64,000 bases of DNA, from contig BCIK01000009.1 in assembly GCA_039545295.1 (NCBI GenBank), positions 705,859 to 769,858 of the forward strand, given 5' to 3'. Source of the stretch: Udeniomyces pyricola (lineage: Eukaryota > Basidiomycota > Tremellomycetes > Cystofilobasidiales > Mrakiaceae). The notes under the pieces are model-generated. The model ran no database searches and was not told the origin of the DNA. It worked only from the letters and a program-made list of their open reading frames with translations. The position numbers were made by a program, and so were the translations under genes. Positions 1 to 12,447 of this stretch are shown here, piece after piece (the stretch's first letter is position 1; every line of letters begins with the position of its first letter).

Positions 1-694
1 CGCTAAAGCCGTCTCTAGTTTCTTCAACATCAAGCATGACTATTATGGTGCTGTAACGGCTCTTTTTGCAAAGCTTGCGATGAAGGGCGATCAATTCAAG
101 GATATGGTAGATGGTAAGTATTTTTCTCAATGGTTTTTTTTTTCCTTCCTTCCTCCTCTCCTTTGCGGTCGCTGACAAACGAATTTATCTGACTTGATTC
201 TCATCACGCTTCAATCGGACAGATGCTAACGAGGTGAGTGCTTGTCTATTTGGGCCTACATGCTCAGTTTCGAGCATTATGGCCAACGATCTCTATCCAC
301 ACAAAACAACCAAAATCTAATCTCTTTGAACCTCTTCAAACCTTGCATCCGATATTTAGATGCACGTTGAAGCCTGGGCCGAGATGCTCTCAAAGAACAA
401 CCCACCCATCGAAAACTCTCCCCTCACGCCTTACCTCGATTCGCACGAATTTCAAAAGAACAGCATCAACCTCGACGGGCGAAAAGCAAGGGACGTCTTG
501 GGATTCCAGGCGAGACATCGCCTCGGTGTGGATGAGGTCGCTCGCATCGTCAAAGGGTTCCGTGAGTCCTCGAAAATGAGTCGTGTCACGTTTCGATGCA
601 TCATTGAGGGGTGACTGATCACTGATGTCCCTTCTTCTGGTTCGCGTTGCCATCTTGTGTAGAGGACGAAGGTCTCTGGCCGACTCTACCTTGA
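1..694 (+). CDS. 3' end of an NAD(P)-dependent epimerase/dehydratase-like protein (partial)
   Basis: The gene enters from the left edge. Exons with closing phase are 1-113, 223-233, 360-561 and 663-694. They give about 119 C-terminal residues ending QDEGLWPTLP and a TGA at 692-694. The segment NLDGRKARDVLGFQ followed by an acidic helix and a Gly-Leu-Trp-Pro end resembles the C-terminal substrate lobe of extended short-chain dehydrogenase/epimerase proteins, where the spliced-in LDGxKAxxxLGF motif is common. The Rossmann fold and the YxxxK catalytic pair would lie outside the window, so the assignment rests on the tail alone and the substrate cannot be named. Exon 2 is only 11 bases (D-A-N-E). 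All three introns have GT-AG ends (donors GTAAGT, GTGAGT, GTGAGT). Confidence 0.5.
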
Positions 695-1575
695 TGAGAA
701 TTCATCTTTGTCTTTTCGACCGACAGGATATTGACACTCCTACTCATCAATCTACCCATATCCTCATCTCGCCCCTTGCACCTGGTAGAGGAAAAAAAAA
801 ACNCCCCCCCCCCCCGGTTCCTTTATTGAGAAACTGCAGTTCGACGCACGCCGGCAAATCGCTCCTTCTGATCCATCCCCTTTCCTTTTTTTTTCATTTT
901 TTTTTTTCATCTCTTTCAACTTGGTTCGCGTTTCGCTGCCTGTTATACCGTCTCCTGTATTTGATCTCAAATACCCATCGATGACTTGAGTTTGTCAATG
1001 TTTGTTGTTCTTGTTCTTGTTTTTTTTTCTTCTTTCTTTTTTACTTTGGTTGAGCACTTAGCCAGTTTACGGCGATGCGCATTGCTTGCTTGCTCTCTGT
1101 TGGGCGTGAGTGTGAGAAAAGGTCGGTCGGGGGAGACCAAGGAAAAAGTGAAGGATGTGGATTGGAATCGTTGGTTTACCCTGGTCATTGATCTGATTCG
1201 TGAAGAGTGAGAATGTCGAATCTTCGTGAGGACGATATATATGTTGACGTCATCGATTGAGGAAGCACTGGTGGCATGTTGTTTGGTTTTTGATTAGCTC
1301 ATGTGTTCTTCCATCATCCACCATCTAGCAACGTTCCAGGAACTTGCTGCCTTTCTCTCCCTTACGCGTTTGCTTCCATCCATCTTGTACTGCATCTCTC
1401 ATCTTTTCTGCTTATACCATCACTTGTTCAGCCTAGTTCTGCTGGCCTCATCTGCCCATCCGCCTGTGAGAGCGACACTTGACTTCTTGCACTTGCAGCC
1501 TAAGCCTTCGACGTCGCGTCCGTCGAATCTCATCACTTACGCGCTTGACATCTTATCTGGGCATCCTCAGTCATC
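695..1575. other. Intergenic spacer upstream of YME2
   Basis: About 880 bases between tandem + strand genes. It holds a run of about 14 C next to a single ambiguous base at 803, T-rich tracts at 880-910 and 1020-1045, and CT-rich sequence from about 1320 to 1450 that probably carries the YME2 promoter and leader. I see no open frame with coding character and no RNA gene. Confidence 0.6.
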
Positions 1576-4500
1576 ATGATACGCCGACTTCATCCTCACC
1601 CTCTCGCCCGCTCCTCGGTTCACGCTATTCTGGGACTCGCCAGCGCCTCTCGCGTGCTTCTCCGCCCTGGTCCGTCCATCCGAGTGGTCTCTGCCGGCAG
1701 GCGGTACGCGAGCGAAGCCGTAGAGACCGCTCAGCTCGTCCCGCCCGTCGAAACAAGTCCCCAGGGAGAAGGGGAAAACAAGGAGGACTTCGGTGGAGAC
1801 GGCCCCATCGAGGTGTGTTGAAGTTTCATCAAGTCAACGACAGTGTGCAGAGAACTTACCAAAGCGAAGCAAAGATCCATGATTATAGCGCAGACAGCAT
1901 CAAACTCATTTCCCATAACATTCCTCCCCTCCAGCCGGTGACGCCGACCACACCACCCATCGAAGCTTCATTTTACGTCTCGCAAATCTTTCCCATCAGA
2001 CTTGGCAAGGCCGAGTACGTAGCTTGTCTTTCTCTCCCTCCGAGTCTTTGCCAGCCCTCGCCAGCGATGACCGCCGACTGACCTATTGTTGCCACAGCCC
2101 TCGACCGCTCATTGCCTCTCTTCGCAAGGACGACCTTCTCGATCAGTTTCCCCTCCTCGCCTCCGATCCATCGCTCAAATCACTCCACCACTTCACGCTT
2201 CTCAAGACGGAGAAACAGCCAAAGGATGGCGGGGTGTTCTTGACGTTCTCATTCGTCCCACCAGCCCCTTCGTTTCTAGAAGATGCTTCGACGGAGAGTC
2301 AACGGGCGGAACAGGCCGTCAAGGAGATTCAGATGCGGTTCCAACAAGTCGCCGAAAAAACCCAAGGGGGGTTCAAGACTTGGAGCTTCTGGCGACTTGG
2401 AGCGGGCAAACTATGGAGAGTGCGAGGTGCGTTGCCGTCTCTTACAAGTACTCTGATAGACCAGAGTGTATGCATGCTGATGAATGCATTTTTATATGTA
2501 TCATCAATCGTATTTACGTTGCCTTCGACCTGCTATCAACCTGTACATCACCAACACACCGTCGCTGATTTCTTCAGGCCGTCCTTGGCATCAAGATACC
2601 AGCACGTTCGGATCCAATCGAGTCCGAGTAACCTTTGAAGGTCCCGACGTCAACCAAGAAGTTCTCTACGACCTTCTTCGTCCGTTTGGGCACATTCGTC
2701 TTCTCCAACCTCCGACGCCCCAACCTCCTTTAACGCTGCGTTATGCGACTGTTCTTTTCTCCCGGCTAAGCTCCTCGACGACGGCCGTGAGCTGTCTTCA
2801 TGGTCTCTCAATCCCACCCGTCCCACCCAAGACGGCGACCCTTCGTCTACTCGGCGAGGGGTCTTCCTCTACTCAGCCTGCTACGAGCAGCAGCAGTTCA
2901 ACTCCACCCGGGCCCCTCACACGGCTCTCTCTCGCATTTGATAGCCCACTCAAAGCTCATGCCTTCCGGGATTGGGTCTCGTCTCATCCGAGGATCGCCC
3001 TCCCCGTGATTGCATTCCTGCTGGGGTCATTATCTTATACCTTTTTTGACCCGTAAGTTGAGTTTATAGGCGGACTGTCCTACCCGTTCACCTTGTCATC
3101 TTATTTCTGCTTCTGATCCACTTAGACTGACCCACCTCTGTCTCCATCTCGTCGTGACACTCCACATCTTCAGAATCCGAGAGTTCATGGTTTCATCTCG
3201 GCTCCTCAACCGGTTCTCGCTTGAGCGTTCGCCCTTCGTAAAGGCCGTTCGTTCCGTCGGCTCGACGCTCCTCCCAGCCCTTTTCCCACCTCTGAGCCCG
3301 AAATCCATGCCTATCGAAAGTAGTCTCCATGCCGAAGATGGTCAACCCGAGGATCGATCTCTCCCATCCACATCTTCAGCTATCGACGATACCAGTAAGA
3401 ATGTTCTACTAGGCGATACACTGACTGGTTCGGCGGCGCTGAGCGCCGTGGAGAGCGGGGCTGAGCAGAGCGGTGCATGGAGAGAACGAAGGGAGGCCGA
3501 AAAACTTGCCGAGGGTTGGTTAAGGGAAAGTCCGTCCGGTTTCATCCTTGTGACGGGACCGTCGGGCTCAGGAAAGACGGCGTTGGTTCAGCAGGTTATC
3601 GATGCCGAGAACAAGTACGTTGCTGGTGTTTGTTTCCATACATATAGATATACCAACCTTCTTCTCTCTTTCCCTCTTCTCCTCATCCCTCTTGAGTGAT
3701 TCTTTGCTCTGGGGTAGTGTACTTCATGACGCTAATCTTGGCGTCCCCCTTCGCTCGACAGGAAATCCCTCGTCATCGATTGTTCGCTCATCGCAAAGTC
3801 GAAGAGCGACCAAGCAATGATCACTGAGCTTGCCTCTCAAACAGGTTACTGGTCGGTGTTTTCTCGTGGGATCGTGACTCGTCATTGCTTGATGAGAGCG
3901 CTTGTTCATCCCTCCTCTCTCTCTCTCCCCCCCCCCCCTTTTAATTTTCATCTTTCAGGCCATTCTTTGGTTTCCTCGCTTCAGCCAACGGACTGATTGA
4001 TTTAGCAAGTATGGGACTCATTGGTCAAAAAGGTAAGTTTCATGACTTTCTCCAAAGCCTTTTCATCGACCCTTTTGTCCTATACATCGTACTAAGCTGA
4101 TGCCCTACCGCCTTGTCATTGTTCAACTTTGCCTCTTCTGCGTGACCTCGTCGATCAGCCGGCTTCTCTTCCGACTTCCCGACCCAATTGAAATCGATAC
4201 TCGATGTTGTCTCTAATTCGCTCAAGAAAGTCGCCAGTCACGAGTCCAACGAGAAGAAGAAGACGGTTCGATCCGAGGCGGATCGAGCGACTCGCGAGGC
4301 GGAAGCCGTTGTGTTCCATGAGCGACTCAGGAGGATCGGGTGAGTTCTCTCACAAATAAATTTTTGACGATAATCGCTTCCTGAAAAAAAAAAAGGAGAA
4401 GAGATCGATGACAAAACGATAAGGAAACATGGACTGAGATATTCTCCATTGGGGATTCTTTGATCGCGCTCAGTTACCACGACCCGCGATTGGATTCTCT

Positions 4501-6249
4501 CTGTGGCAATGGCATCATGTCCGAGCTCGGCATGGGAGACGAGCGAATCCTTCCTTCGGATCTCCCTAGTGATAGCGATGCGCTCTTCCTCGATACCTCT
4601 CCTCCTTCCTCCCAGACTCTCCTCGGGAGCGCCGGTGAAAACACGGGAATCACCGGCTCGGACTCTATGGCACAAGACGCATCGACTTACCTCGATAACG
4701 AACGGGATCTCATCGAGGCCCTCCCCGTCGTGGTGCTTCGCAACTTTGCATCAAAGGGATCCAAGAAGGACGAGCTCTGGAACACAATCGCGGAGTGGAG
4801 TGCGGGATTGATTGAGAATCGGGTAAGTCTTGAAAGAAGACATGGAAAGGATAAAAAGGAGGAGGAAACGTCGTATAAGTTCTTCTTGACAGGACATCCG
4901 CTTGCTGTCAACCATCACATCCCTTGCTAACATCTCAACGCCAATTCAACTTTTGCCTCCTCTCTCTTGTTCTTGTCAACAAAGATCGCGCACGTCGTCG
5001 TCGTGTGCGACAACAACTCGGCCTCCAAACCCCTTTCCAAAGGTATAACAACCAATTCCAATGCCTCTTACCTTACCCTTCTAAAACCTCACCACTTTTC
5101 CCTCATCACACCACTAATCTTTCTTTCAAACTCATCTCTCGTCGTCCATTTAGCCCTTCCGTCCAAGCCTCTCAACATTGTTACTCTCGCCGACGCGGAT
5201 ACCAAGACCTCGCTGGCATTCGTCGCCGCGAAGCTCAAGCTCGCAGGTAACGGCACCGCTCATGCCCATCCCGTGTTGACCGAGGAGGAAACTCAGTTGA
5301 TTGGCGTCCTAGGTGGTCGAATGAATGGTGAATTCCTTCTTGTCGCTCTCTCTCTCTCTCTTTTTCTTTCTCTTTCATATAGCCTAACTTGGATCCGACG
5401 ATGTCCCCCCTCCTCCTTGTTTTGCTCTTTCTTTGCACGCCCATGACCTGGACGACCTAGACCTCGAGCAAGTCGTCTTCAAAGTCCGTACGGGTGGTCT
5501 CTCCATCCGCGATGCCGTCTCGGACATCGTCATCCGAACCGAAAGCGAGCTTCGCAAAGGCATCTTTGGTGACGACTCGATCGAAGCCAAGTCTCTCCCC
5601 TGGACACGCAGTCAAGGTTGGTGTCTCGTCCAAGCCTTGGCGAACAAAGGCGAAGTCGCATACCAAGCTTTGCTGTTGAGCTTCCCGTTCAAAGGGAATG
5701 AAGAGCAGTTGAAAGCGCTCGAGGCGGCCGAGTTGATCAGTGTGACGACGGTGAATGGACGACCGAGTTTGGTCCGAGCGGGGAAACCTTTGTATCGAAC
5801 GGCGTTCAAACGATTGGTAAGTCCATGTGTCGTCCCCTATACCTTAAAACAAAAAGGGAACGGTCGATCTGGCAGGGTTTTTTTTTCTTCTTTTTTTTCG
5901 ATACCTGATCTGACCATCTACGCTCATATTTCATCTCCGTTTGTCCCCCCTTCTTCAGGTGGATGATCCCGTCTTCCGAGCCGCCCAAACCTACAACAGT
6001 CACTCCGAACTCATCGCCTCCCACACCTCGACCCTCATCTCATGTGAGACCGAACTGCTTCGACTCAAAGACATCGATGCCCTCACCGATGGGAGTCGAA
6101 CGGCCGTCGAGAAATTGTTCAACACACCAGGAGCCGTCGAATTGAGGGTTCAATCGGTGGCGACGAAGATGAAGGCCGCTCAGGTTGCGATTTCGACGTT
6201 GGAAGCCGAACTCGTCGAGGTCGCTAAAGTGCTCAAAACGCACCACTAA
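1576..6249 (+). CDS. YME2: Mitochondrial escape protein 2 (RNA12/Yme2 family)
   Basis: Inner-membrane mitochondrial protein that affects mtDNA maintenance and nucleoid organisation in yeast. Thirteen exons with consistent phase: 1576-1812, 1935-2014, 2098-2426, 2578-3052, 3174-3614, 3762-3851, 3959-4032, 4159-4339, 4474-4822, 4985-5042, 5154-5327, 5461-5816, 5959-6249, giving about 1044 residues. The N-terminus is Arg/Ser-rich and lacks acidic residues, as expected for mitochondrial import. Next come the family signature FYVSQIFPIRLGKAD, an RRM-like segment (exon 4), one membrane segment ending exon 4 (IALPVIAFLLGSLSYTFF), and an AAA-like domain with Walker A GPSGSGKT in exon 5. The C-terminal RNA12 region contains VVVVCDNNSASKPLSK and LGGRMNDLEQVVFKVRTG. 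The last of these fixes the exon 12 acceptor at 5460. The protein is longer than the yeast homologue because of Ser/Glu-rich inserts. Family assignment is firm; the exon 1/2 join is the least certain. Confidence 0.9.
5343..5361. repeat. (CT)n tract inside YME2 intron 11
   Basis: About nine CT units followed by more pyrimidine, in the intron between exon 11 and exon 12 of YME2. Confidence 0.7.
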
Positions 6250-7956
6250 TTAGGCCCTCATAAAAGGAAGAAGAAAAAGAAAAAGAAGAAGAAGAAGAAA
6301 AAAGAAACAGGAAGCCGAGGTTGATGTGTATACGTGTAGCTAGCTCTTTATATCTTTAGGTAGGCTGGGACCTCATATTGGGAAGCAGGGTGGAGAAGGA
6401 GTTTTTTTTTTTTGGTGCACTGATGATGAACGGCTTGGAAACAAGAGGATCAATCCACGTAGTATAGTAACCGGTTCCCCGGAGGAATGAATGATTTATA
6501 TGTAAGCACTAGACGGGCGAAACCATGGAGCAGATACCAATAGTGTCGGTGACTCCGTTCATAGCCGGTTGCGATATGGGTATGATTATAATCTGTCCAC
6601 GAGGACCGGCACAACCTACCCTCATCAACCAGAGGAGAACTGCTGTACTACTTCGTCAGTCTCGTCCAACCTGAAGCTGATCCAGACGTCATGACAGAAG
6701 ACGAGAACATATCGACAGTCCTGCAGTCTGTACGCATACGTACTTCGCGACGATGTACAGCTAATCAATGTACGTACGTATGCATGATGGAAAGTATGAT
6801 GTCAATCAAAAGATGATAACATAAATAAATAAAAAGGAAAAGGAAAAAGAAGAAGAAAAAAACGAGGACCATACACCAACACGAATTAGTAGTGGTTACT
6901 CCTACTAGTGGGAGGAAGAGAGAGAGAGGAGGAGTTGGGACGTCGCACATACGCGAGACATCATGCTAAAAAGGAGATACCGGAAGACGAAGAGACGAGC
7001 GATCGAAAGAAAGAAAGCAAAAGGGGGGGGGGGCAGAAGAGCAAAAGAGGCGACATGGGTGAGGCGAGATTTGGGGGAGAGAAAGAGAGGAAAAGAAGGG
7101 AAAGCTTAGAGTAGAAGAGACCAAGATGGAAGGGGGGAAGGGAGGAAGCTTAAGGTACCGTCGGAGAAGAGAAGAGAAGGGGAGAGTCGTAGCTTTTGGA
7201 GCGATAGAGCAGGCATGCGATGCAATGCAGCGGGCCGGAGAAATAGAGAAAGAGAGAGACGAAAAGAGACCAATCAATCAAAACAAGCAGAACACGAGTA
7301 TATATATATAGTAAGAGAAACAAGGAGGAGAGAGGCCAGGAAGGAGGTGGTTAGAGGAAAGAGGAAACAATCGACGATCTAACTTGAATAGTCGATCTAT
7401 ATGATCTCTCCCTTCGTTTTTTAGGGGGAAGTTGGGCTCCTATTTGCTGTAGTCAGGGTTGCAAGGACCATATGAGCGCGCAAGAGACGAACGCTACAAA
7501 AGACGCAAAACACAACGAAGAAAAAACCCCGAACGCACGAGTCGAGTGAGTTTTAGGATATCGATGACAAACCGAGTGCTTCATTGAAAGAAGAGAGACG
7601 TACGTACCTTGTGCGCGCTACAAAACAGCAAAAAAAAAATGGTACGAAAAGCGTTGGTTTGGAAACAGAGAGAAAACCGAGCCCGAGGGACAAAGGCGGT
7701 CGAGAAGGCGATAGGAGACCGAGCAGAGCTCTGCTGCAAGACGACAGGAAGGCGACAGAGTTGGGAAAATGAAATAAAGGGCAAGAAATCAACGTCAGCA
7801 ACGATCTTGTGCGCTTGAGTCATATTTCACCGAAGACCAAGACCAAATTAAACAAAGCCTCACATTATTAAGCTGAAATAGAAACAAGACGAACAAGAGA
7901 CAAGAAAGAGACAGAAAAAAGAAACCGAGACAAGACCACTGATGCTTCCACCTTCT
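6250..7956. other. Intergenic region between convergent YME2 and nucleoporin genes
   Basis: A 1.7 kb spacer between two gene ends. The + strand is strongly purine-rich at 6266-6310 and across about 6830-7380, with a G run near 7022-7033. Seen from the - strand nucleoporin transcript, the latter is pyrimidine-rich. There are (ACGT)-like repeats around 6765-6780 and a short TA repeat near 7300. Short open frames here are low-complexity translations of the purine tract and are not called as genes. Confidence 0.6.
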
Positions 7957-10900
7957 TTATCGCTTAGCGGTCCTCCTGCCTCCAAGAGGTCGAATCTGTC
8001 GACCGCCGGGGCCTCTACCTGGCGATGGCGCGACGTCTCCTGCGCCCATGTTGAAGAGGGATCCACCCCCTGACGGGGCGGCGGCTGGGGATTGAGGTCC
8101 GGGCGCACCAAATTGAGGTGGGGGAGTACCAGCTCCACCAAAAGTGAAGCTTGGAACGCCGCCCATGGAAGGAGAGGCCGTGGGACCAGAACCAGCGACA
8201 GAGGCTCCAAACGAGAACGACGGGGTCGTAGCGGGAGCGCCGCCAAAGGTCGGGGCGGCAGGAGCGGATGGCGATGCTCCAAAGGAGAACGAGCCAGGAG
8301 CGGTCGAGGGCGTCGTTTGGCCAGCGGGGGCACCAAAGCTGAAAGATGGCGCACTGCCAGCAGACGGAGCGGGAGCGGTCGAAGCACCAAACGAGAACGA
8401 GGGGGTCGAAGATGGGGCGGCTTGTCCAAAGGATGGCGTCGCGCTCGATCCAAAAGTCGACGTCGATGAACCGAACGCGGGCGAAGACGTAGCAGGTTGT
8501 CCAAAGGCAGGACTCGAGCTCGTCGAGGATTGACCAAACGTCATGGAAGGCGCCGAGGAGCCACCAAACGCAGGAGAAGGCACCGATCCGAATGCGGGCG
8601 AGGGATTAGACGATCCGAAGCCGTTGCTCGAAGGAGCCGGGTTTGACGAGCCAAAAGAGAAACTGGGGGTCGAGACAGGAGGAGCAGGGGCCGGGGCAGC
8701 AGGAGCAGTCGAGCCGAATCCTCCCGAACTAGCCCCGAACGTGTTCGTTGAGCTCGACGATCCAAAGGGATTCGAGGCAGGCTTGGGAGCCATTCCGTTG
8801 CTGGGAGCCGAGCCAAAGAGCGGAGTAGAAGCGGCCGAGCTTGATGGGGCGCCAAATGAGAATACCGAAGCAGGGGGAGGAGGGGCAGATGCTTGCTGGG
8901 CTCGGTCGGGCGACTCCATCATCGTAGCTGAGCTTTGCGAGGCAGTAAGCCCATTGTTGGTCGCTGCGGGAGCAGGAGCGCCAAACGAGAACGCCGGTTT
9001 GGATGCAGGGGTAGTCGAACTTCCAAATGAGGGAGCGGCAGGAGTGGACGAGGCTGGAGCGGCAGACGAGGGTGCTCCAAAGGTGAACGGCTTGGCAGCC
9101 GGGGCAGCCGGGACAGCCGGGACAGTCGGGGCAGCCGGGACAGCCGGGGCAGCGGGTGTGGTGGGCGCACCAAAGGAGAACGATGCAGGAGCAGCTGCTA
9201 CTGGAGTGGGCTGCTTATTTTCCTCAGCGGGCTTCGCAGCACCAAACGAGAACGGGTTCGAGGCAGGGGCCGCCGCTGCGGGAGTCGCGACAGGCGTAGT
9301 AGACGCTGAGCCAAAGCTGAATGAAGCCGTCGAGGAAGCCGGGTGCTGAGGAACAGGTGACAAGATCTTGGGAGCAGCTGCTGGGCTCTCTGTCGGATTG
9401 AGGGCCGCTGTCGCTCCAAACCCTCCACTTCCGCCTCCAAAGCCAGAGAAGGGCTTGGCAGCACCGCCATTGGTCGTGGAAGCAGTCGAACTCGAACCAA
9501 AGGGGTTCGAAGCGGGAAGAGCAGGGCTAGCTTTGGGCTCCTCGCCCTTGGTGGATGATCCCGAGGCACCGACGCCGGCAAAAGGGTTCGCAGCAGGCGT
9601 AGCGGAAGGAGAGGGAGCTGCAGGTTTGCCGAACGAGAAGGGATTGGCCGGGACGACAGGAGTAGGAGCCGCGGCTACGGCAGGCGTGGCCGCAAAGCTA
9701 AATGAGGGCTTCTTGGTTCCTTCGGAGGAGGGCGCAGCAGAAGAGGACGGAAGCCCGACACCAAGAGATCCAAAGCCTGTCTTGGGAGCATCCGAAGAGC
9801 CCACGGTGGAAGAAGTTGCGGAAGGAGCAGTGTCCGCCTTGTTGAGCGAGGAAGCGAAAAAGTTGGGGATGCCTCCCGAGGGGGGCGTGGCGGGCTTGTC
9901 GGCGGCGGCAGCAGCAGAAGCGGTGGAAGTAGCGTTTCCAAACGAGAAGCTCGGGGTCGCTTTGGGAGCACCAGAGGTAGATGGAGCGGGAGTTGGGACA
10001 GCGAAAAAGTTGCTGCTCGCCGGGACTGCTTTTTCGCCTTCAGTCTTGTCACCGAGTCGACTGAAGAGCGAGGACGATGCGGTCGGCTTGGGCTCCTCGG
10101 CTTTCTTCTCCTCCGGCTTTTTGTCAGTGGCCGGGGGAGGAACTGACTGACCGGGAAGAACGAACCGGATGTTCTCCAACTCGTCCGCACCAACGCCGAG
10201 GTCTTCCTCCCGAGCCGAGAAACGACCGCCTCCGCTCGTGGCAGTTGAGCCTGCGGCCTTGGATGAGCCCGCCGCGGAGACATGCTTCCTGGTGGTCGAT
10301 GATCGAGCTCGAAGAGCGGATCGGGCGCGCGACGTCGAGTCGGCGGTCGACGTATCGAGCACCTTGAAGTCGTCATCGTTGGAGGGGACGGCAGAGGATG
10401 GAACAGAGGATTCGACGGGCTTGGCACTTGTTTCGGGGCGTACGGCAGGGGTGGCTCGAGTGGACTGAGCAGGTGGAGCGGTCCTAGGAATTGCAGAACG
10501 AGAGAAATGCATGAGCACAACGAAGAAACAATAAAAGAGGGACACGATGTGGGCAAAAGAAACAAAGACTCACTCGGATGAATCAGTCTCTTCGTCCTCA
10601 TCAACTCTGCCGCGACGGCTCTTGCGGCTAACTTTGCTGCTGCGACCTGATGCAGACAATAACAGAGGAGGATAGATGAATACGGGAGGTCAGGCTCAAG
10701 TTTCGTTAGATCACGTTGAATTCTCTTGGGAAAGACATACCTTCGTCATCACCAGACCCGCGGCTCTCTACACGTTTCTTGCTCTCCCGGAGATGATCTC
10801 GCGAACTGCTCTTCTCCTCACTGCCTCGGGTCCGCTTTCGAGGCTCCTCGCTACCATCCCGGAGTCGACTGAGATTACCCTCGGTCGTGCTCTTCCTCAT

Positions 10901-12447
10901 CCCGCCCTCAGGAGCGACGAGCCGCCTCATACCGCTGCCACTCGCGACGAGTGCCCGCTTCTCGCTCGCTCGCGAAGTTCGACCGTAAGGGGAGATCATA
11001 ACTTCCCTCCGCTTTTCCTCCTTTTCTTTCTCCCTCGTCGCAGCAGGAACGTGAATCTTGCCCATGCTGAAGCTCCTCGAGAGTTCTCCCATCTTGGGAA
11101 CACCGACGTGCGCTTTGCGAGCCTCATCGAGCGGGGTCTCGACCGTCTCGAGAATCTGGAGAATTCGCTCGGCGGCGTTAGTGGCGGAAGAGAACTCTCG
11201 AGGTTGGGACTCGTGACGGTCGACGATGGGTTGCTGCGAAACGAAGCCATCGGTCGGTGTCCACACAAACTGACCGCCTCTCGAGGCGGTCGGCTTGCGA
11301 GGGGAGAGCGGCGTCGTTCGGAGGCGATTGGTGCTGGCAGAAGAGGAGAGACCCGATGAGAAGAGCCGAGTGGATCGGCGAGGGGACTCTTGATGGTCGA
11401 CGACTGAAGCGACCGAACTCGAGCGGGGGAGGGACCGGAGTTGAGAAGGAACGGCCGAGACAGATAGGTTAGTCGACGTCGTCGATCGAGGGAACTGTTT
11501 GGTGGAAGAGGAGGTTCGCATCCCACGCTGCATGAGGAGACAAGTCAATGCATAAGTTACAAGCGGGGCGTGAGTTTCGTTCACAGAGGAGCGAGCTAAG
11601 AGAAGACAAATCAGCTAGCGTAGCCAACTATCAACAGGAAATCAATGCTCACGTCTGGCGCAGCGGCGAGTACCAACTCCTCTCTCCTTGCATACCGATC
11701 CATCCATCGTTGATCAGTTCCCCGGACGTCATCACCTCCAGCCATCTCATCATCATCCACGCTCTCCTCCGCGAGAGTCGAAAAGTTCATCGTCGACGAC
11801 CGCGCGAGGCCACCACCGAAAGAAGGCGAGGGCGCGTACCTCCTCGCCGTCGAGGAAGGAGGGGCCCGAGATGACCGTTGATGATAAGGGTCGGACACCG
11901 GTGCGTCAAGGTAGGGCATCGACTGCGAGCTCGAGAGGTAGCGTTGGGAGGTTGAGGTGGGTGGTGACATTGGCGGCGGAGGCACGACGTGAGACCGAGG
12001 AAAGGACGCGGTCTGATGTCGTCCAGCTTCGAGATCGTCCATGAACTCTTCGTCTTTTTCTTCTCTATGCACAGACAGTCGGTTTGAGGGCTGCAGTCGC
12101 TGGACCGAGGTAGACGATCGAGCGACCATCTGGTTGTTGTCGTCACCTCGTGGGCTTGAAGGAGGAAGCGCTTTCTTCTTGGCCCCGGCGTCCGAGCCTC
12201 CGCTGAGCCAGGAGAAGGGAGCAGTGATGAAGCTTCTGAGACCAGATAGGAGGCCATCCTGGTGGTTGTCGCGGGTGGAGTGAGAGGTGGATGCCGTGGG
12301 TTTTCGCATCCTCGTTGAGGAAGTGAGGGAGGAGGAGGAAGGCTCGACTGAGCTGGGTCGGGCATAAGGCTTAGAGGCGTTGTGGGGTCGGGCGCGAGCG
12401 GAACCGTTGTTGCGCCCTATGGAGCCGGAGTCTTGAGGGGGCGCCAT
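7957..12447 (-). CDS. FG-repeat nucleoporin of the Nup1/Nup153 type
   Basis: Nuclear-basket component predicted to bind the inner nuclear membrane and transport receptors. Four exons: 12447-11653, 11527-10741, 10646-10574 and 10483-7957, giving 1393 residues. Near the N-terminus an amphipathic helix, GLLSGLRSFITAPFSWL, matches the membrane-binding helix of Nup1/Nup60/Nup153 proteins. Exon 2 has a short conserved-looking element (AAERILQILETVETPLDEARK, within a Ser/Arg-rich linker). Exon 3 is basic then acidic. Exon 4 is about 840 residues of Ser/Ala/Pro-rich sequence with dozens of FG units, mostly SFSFGA, NPFG and AFG, ending in a basic tail (RQIRPLGGRRTAKR). The start is set at MAPPQDSG; an in-frame Met 50 codons upstream (12597) is possible. 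The ATG-led frame reaching 10545 inside intron 3 is intron read-through. Which of Nup1, Nup60 or Nup124 is the closest relative is not settled. Confidence 0.85.
9094..9154. repeat. 9-base minisatellite inside the nucleoporin FG domain
   Basis: About seven near-identical units of GCAGCCGGG/GACAGCCGG in tandem. On the coding (-) strand they encode a P-A-A/P-A-V/P-T-V run. The units differ by single bases, and the frame is preserved because the unit is a multiple of three. Confidence 0.8.

Noticed and set aside
2024..2638. Open frame of 204 codons running through YME2 exons 3 and 4
   Set aside because: It includes intron sequence (2427-2577). Splicing there restores the family alignment and the phase.
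8543..10150. Long open frames of 260 to 268 codons on the + strand
   Set aside because: They are antisense to the nucleoporin FG domain. Their Gly/Ala/Glu/Pro composition is what the repeated SFGA and Pro/Ala codons give when read backward, and they lack any family motif.
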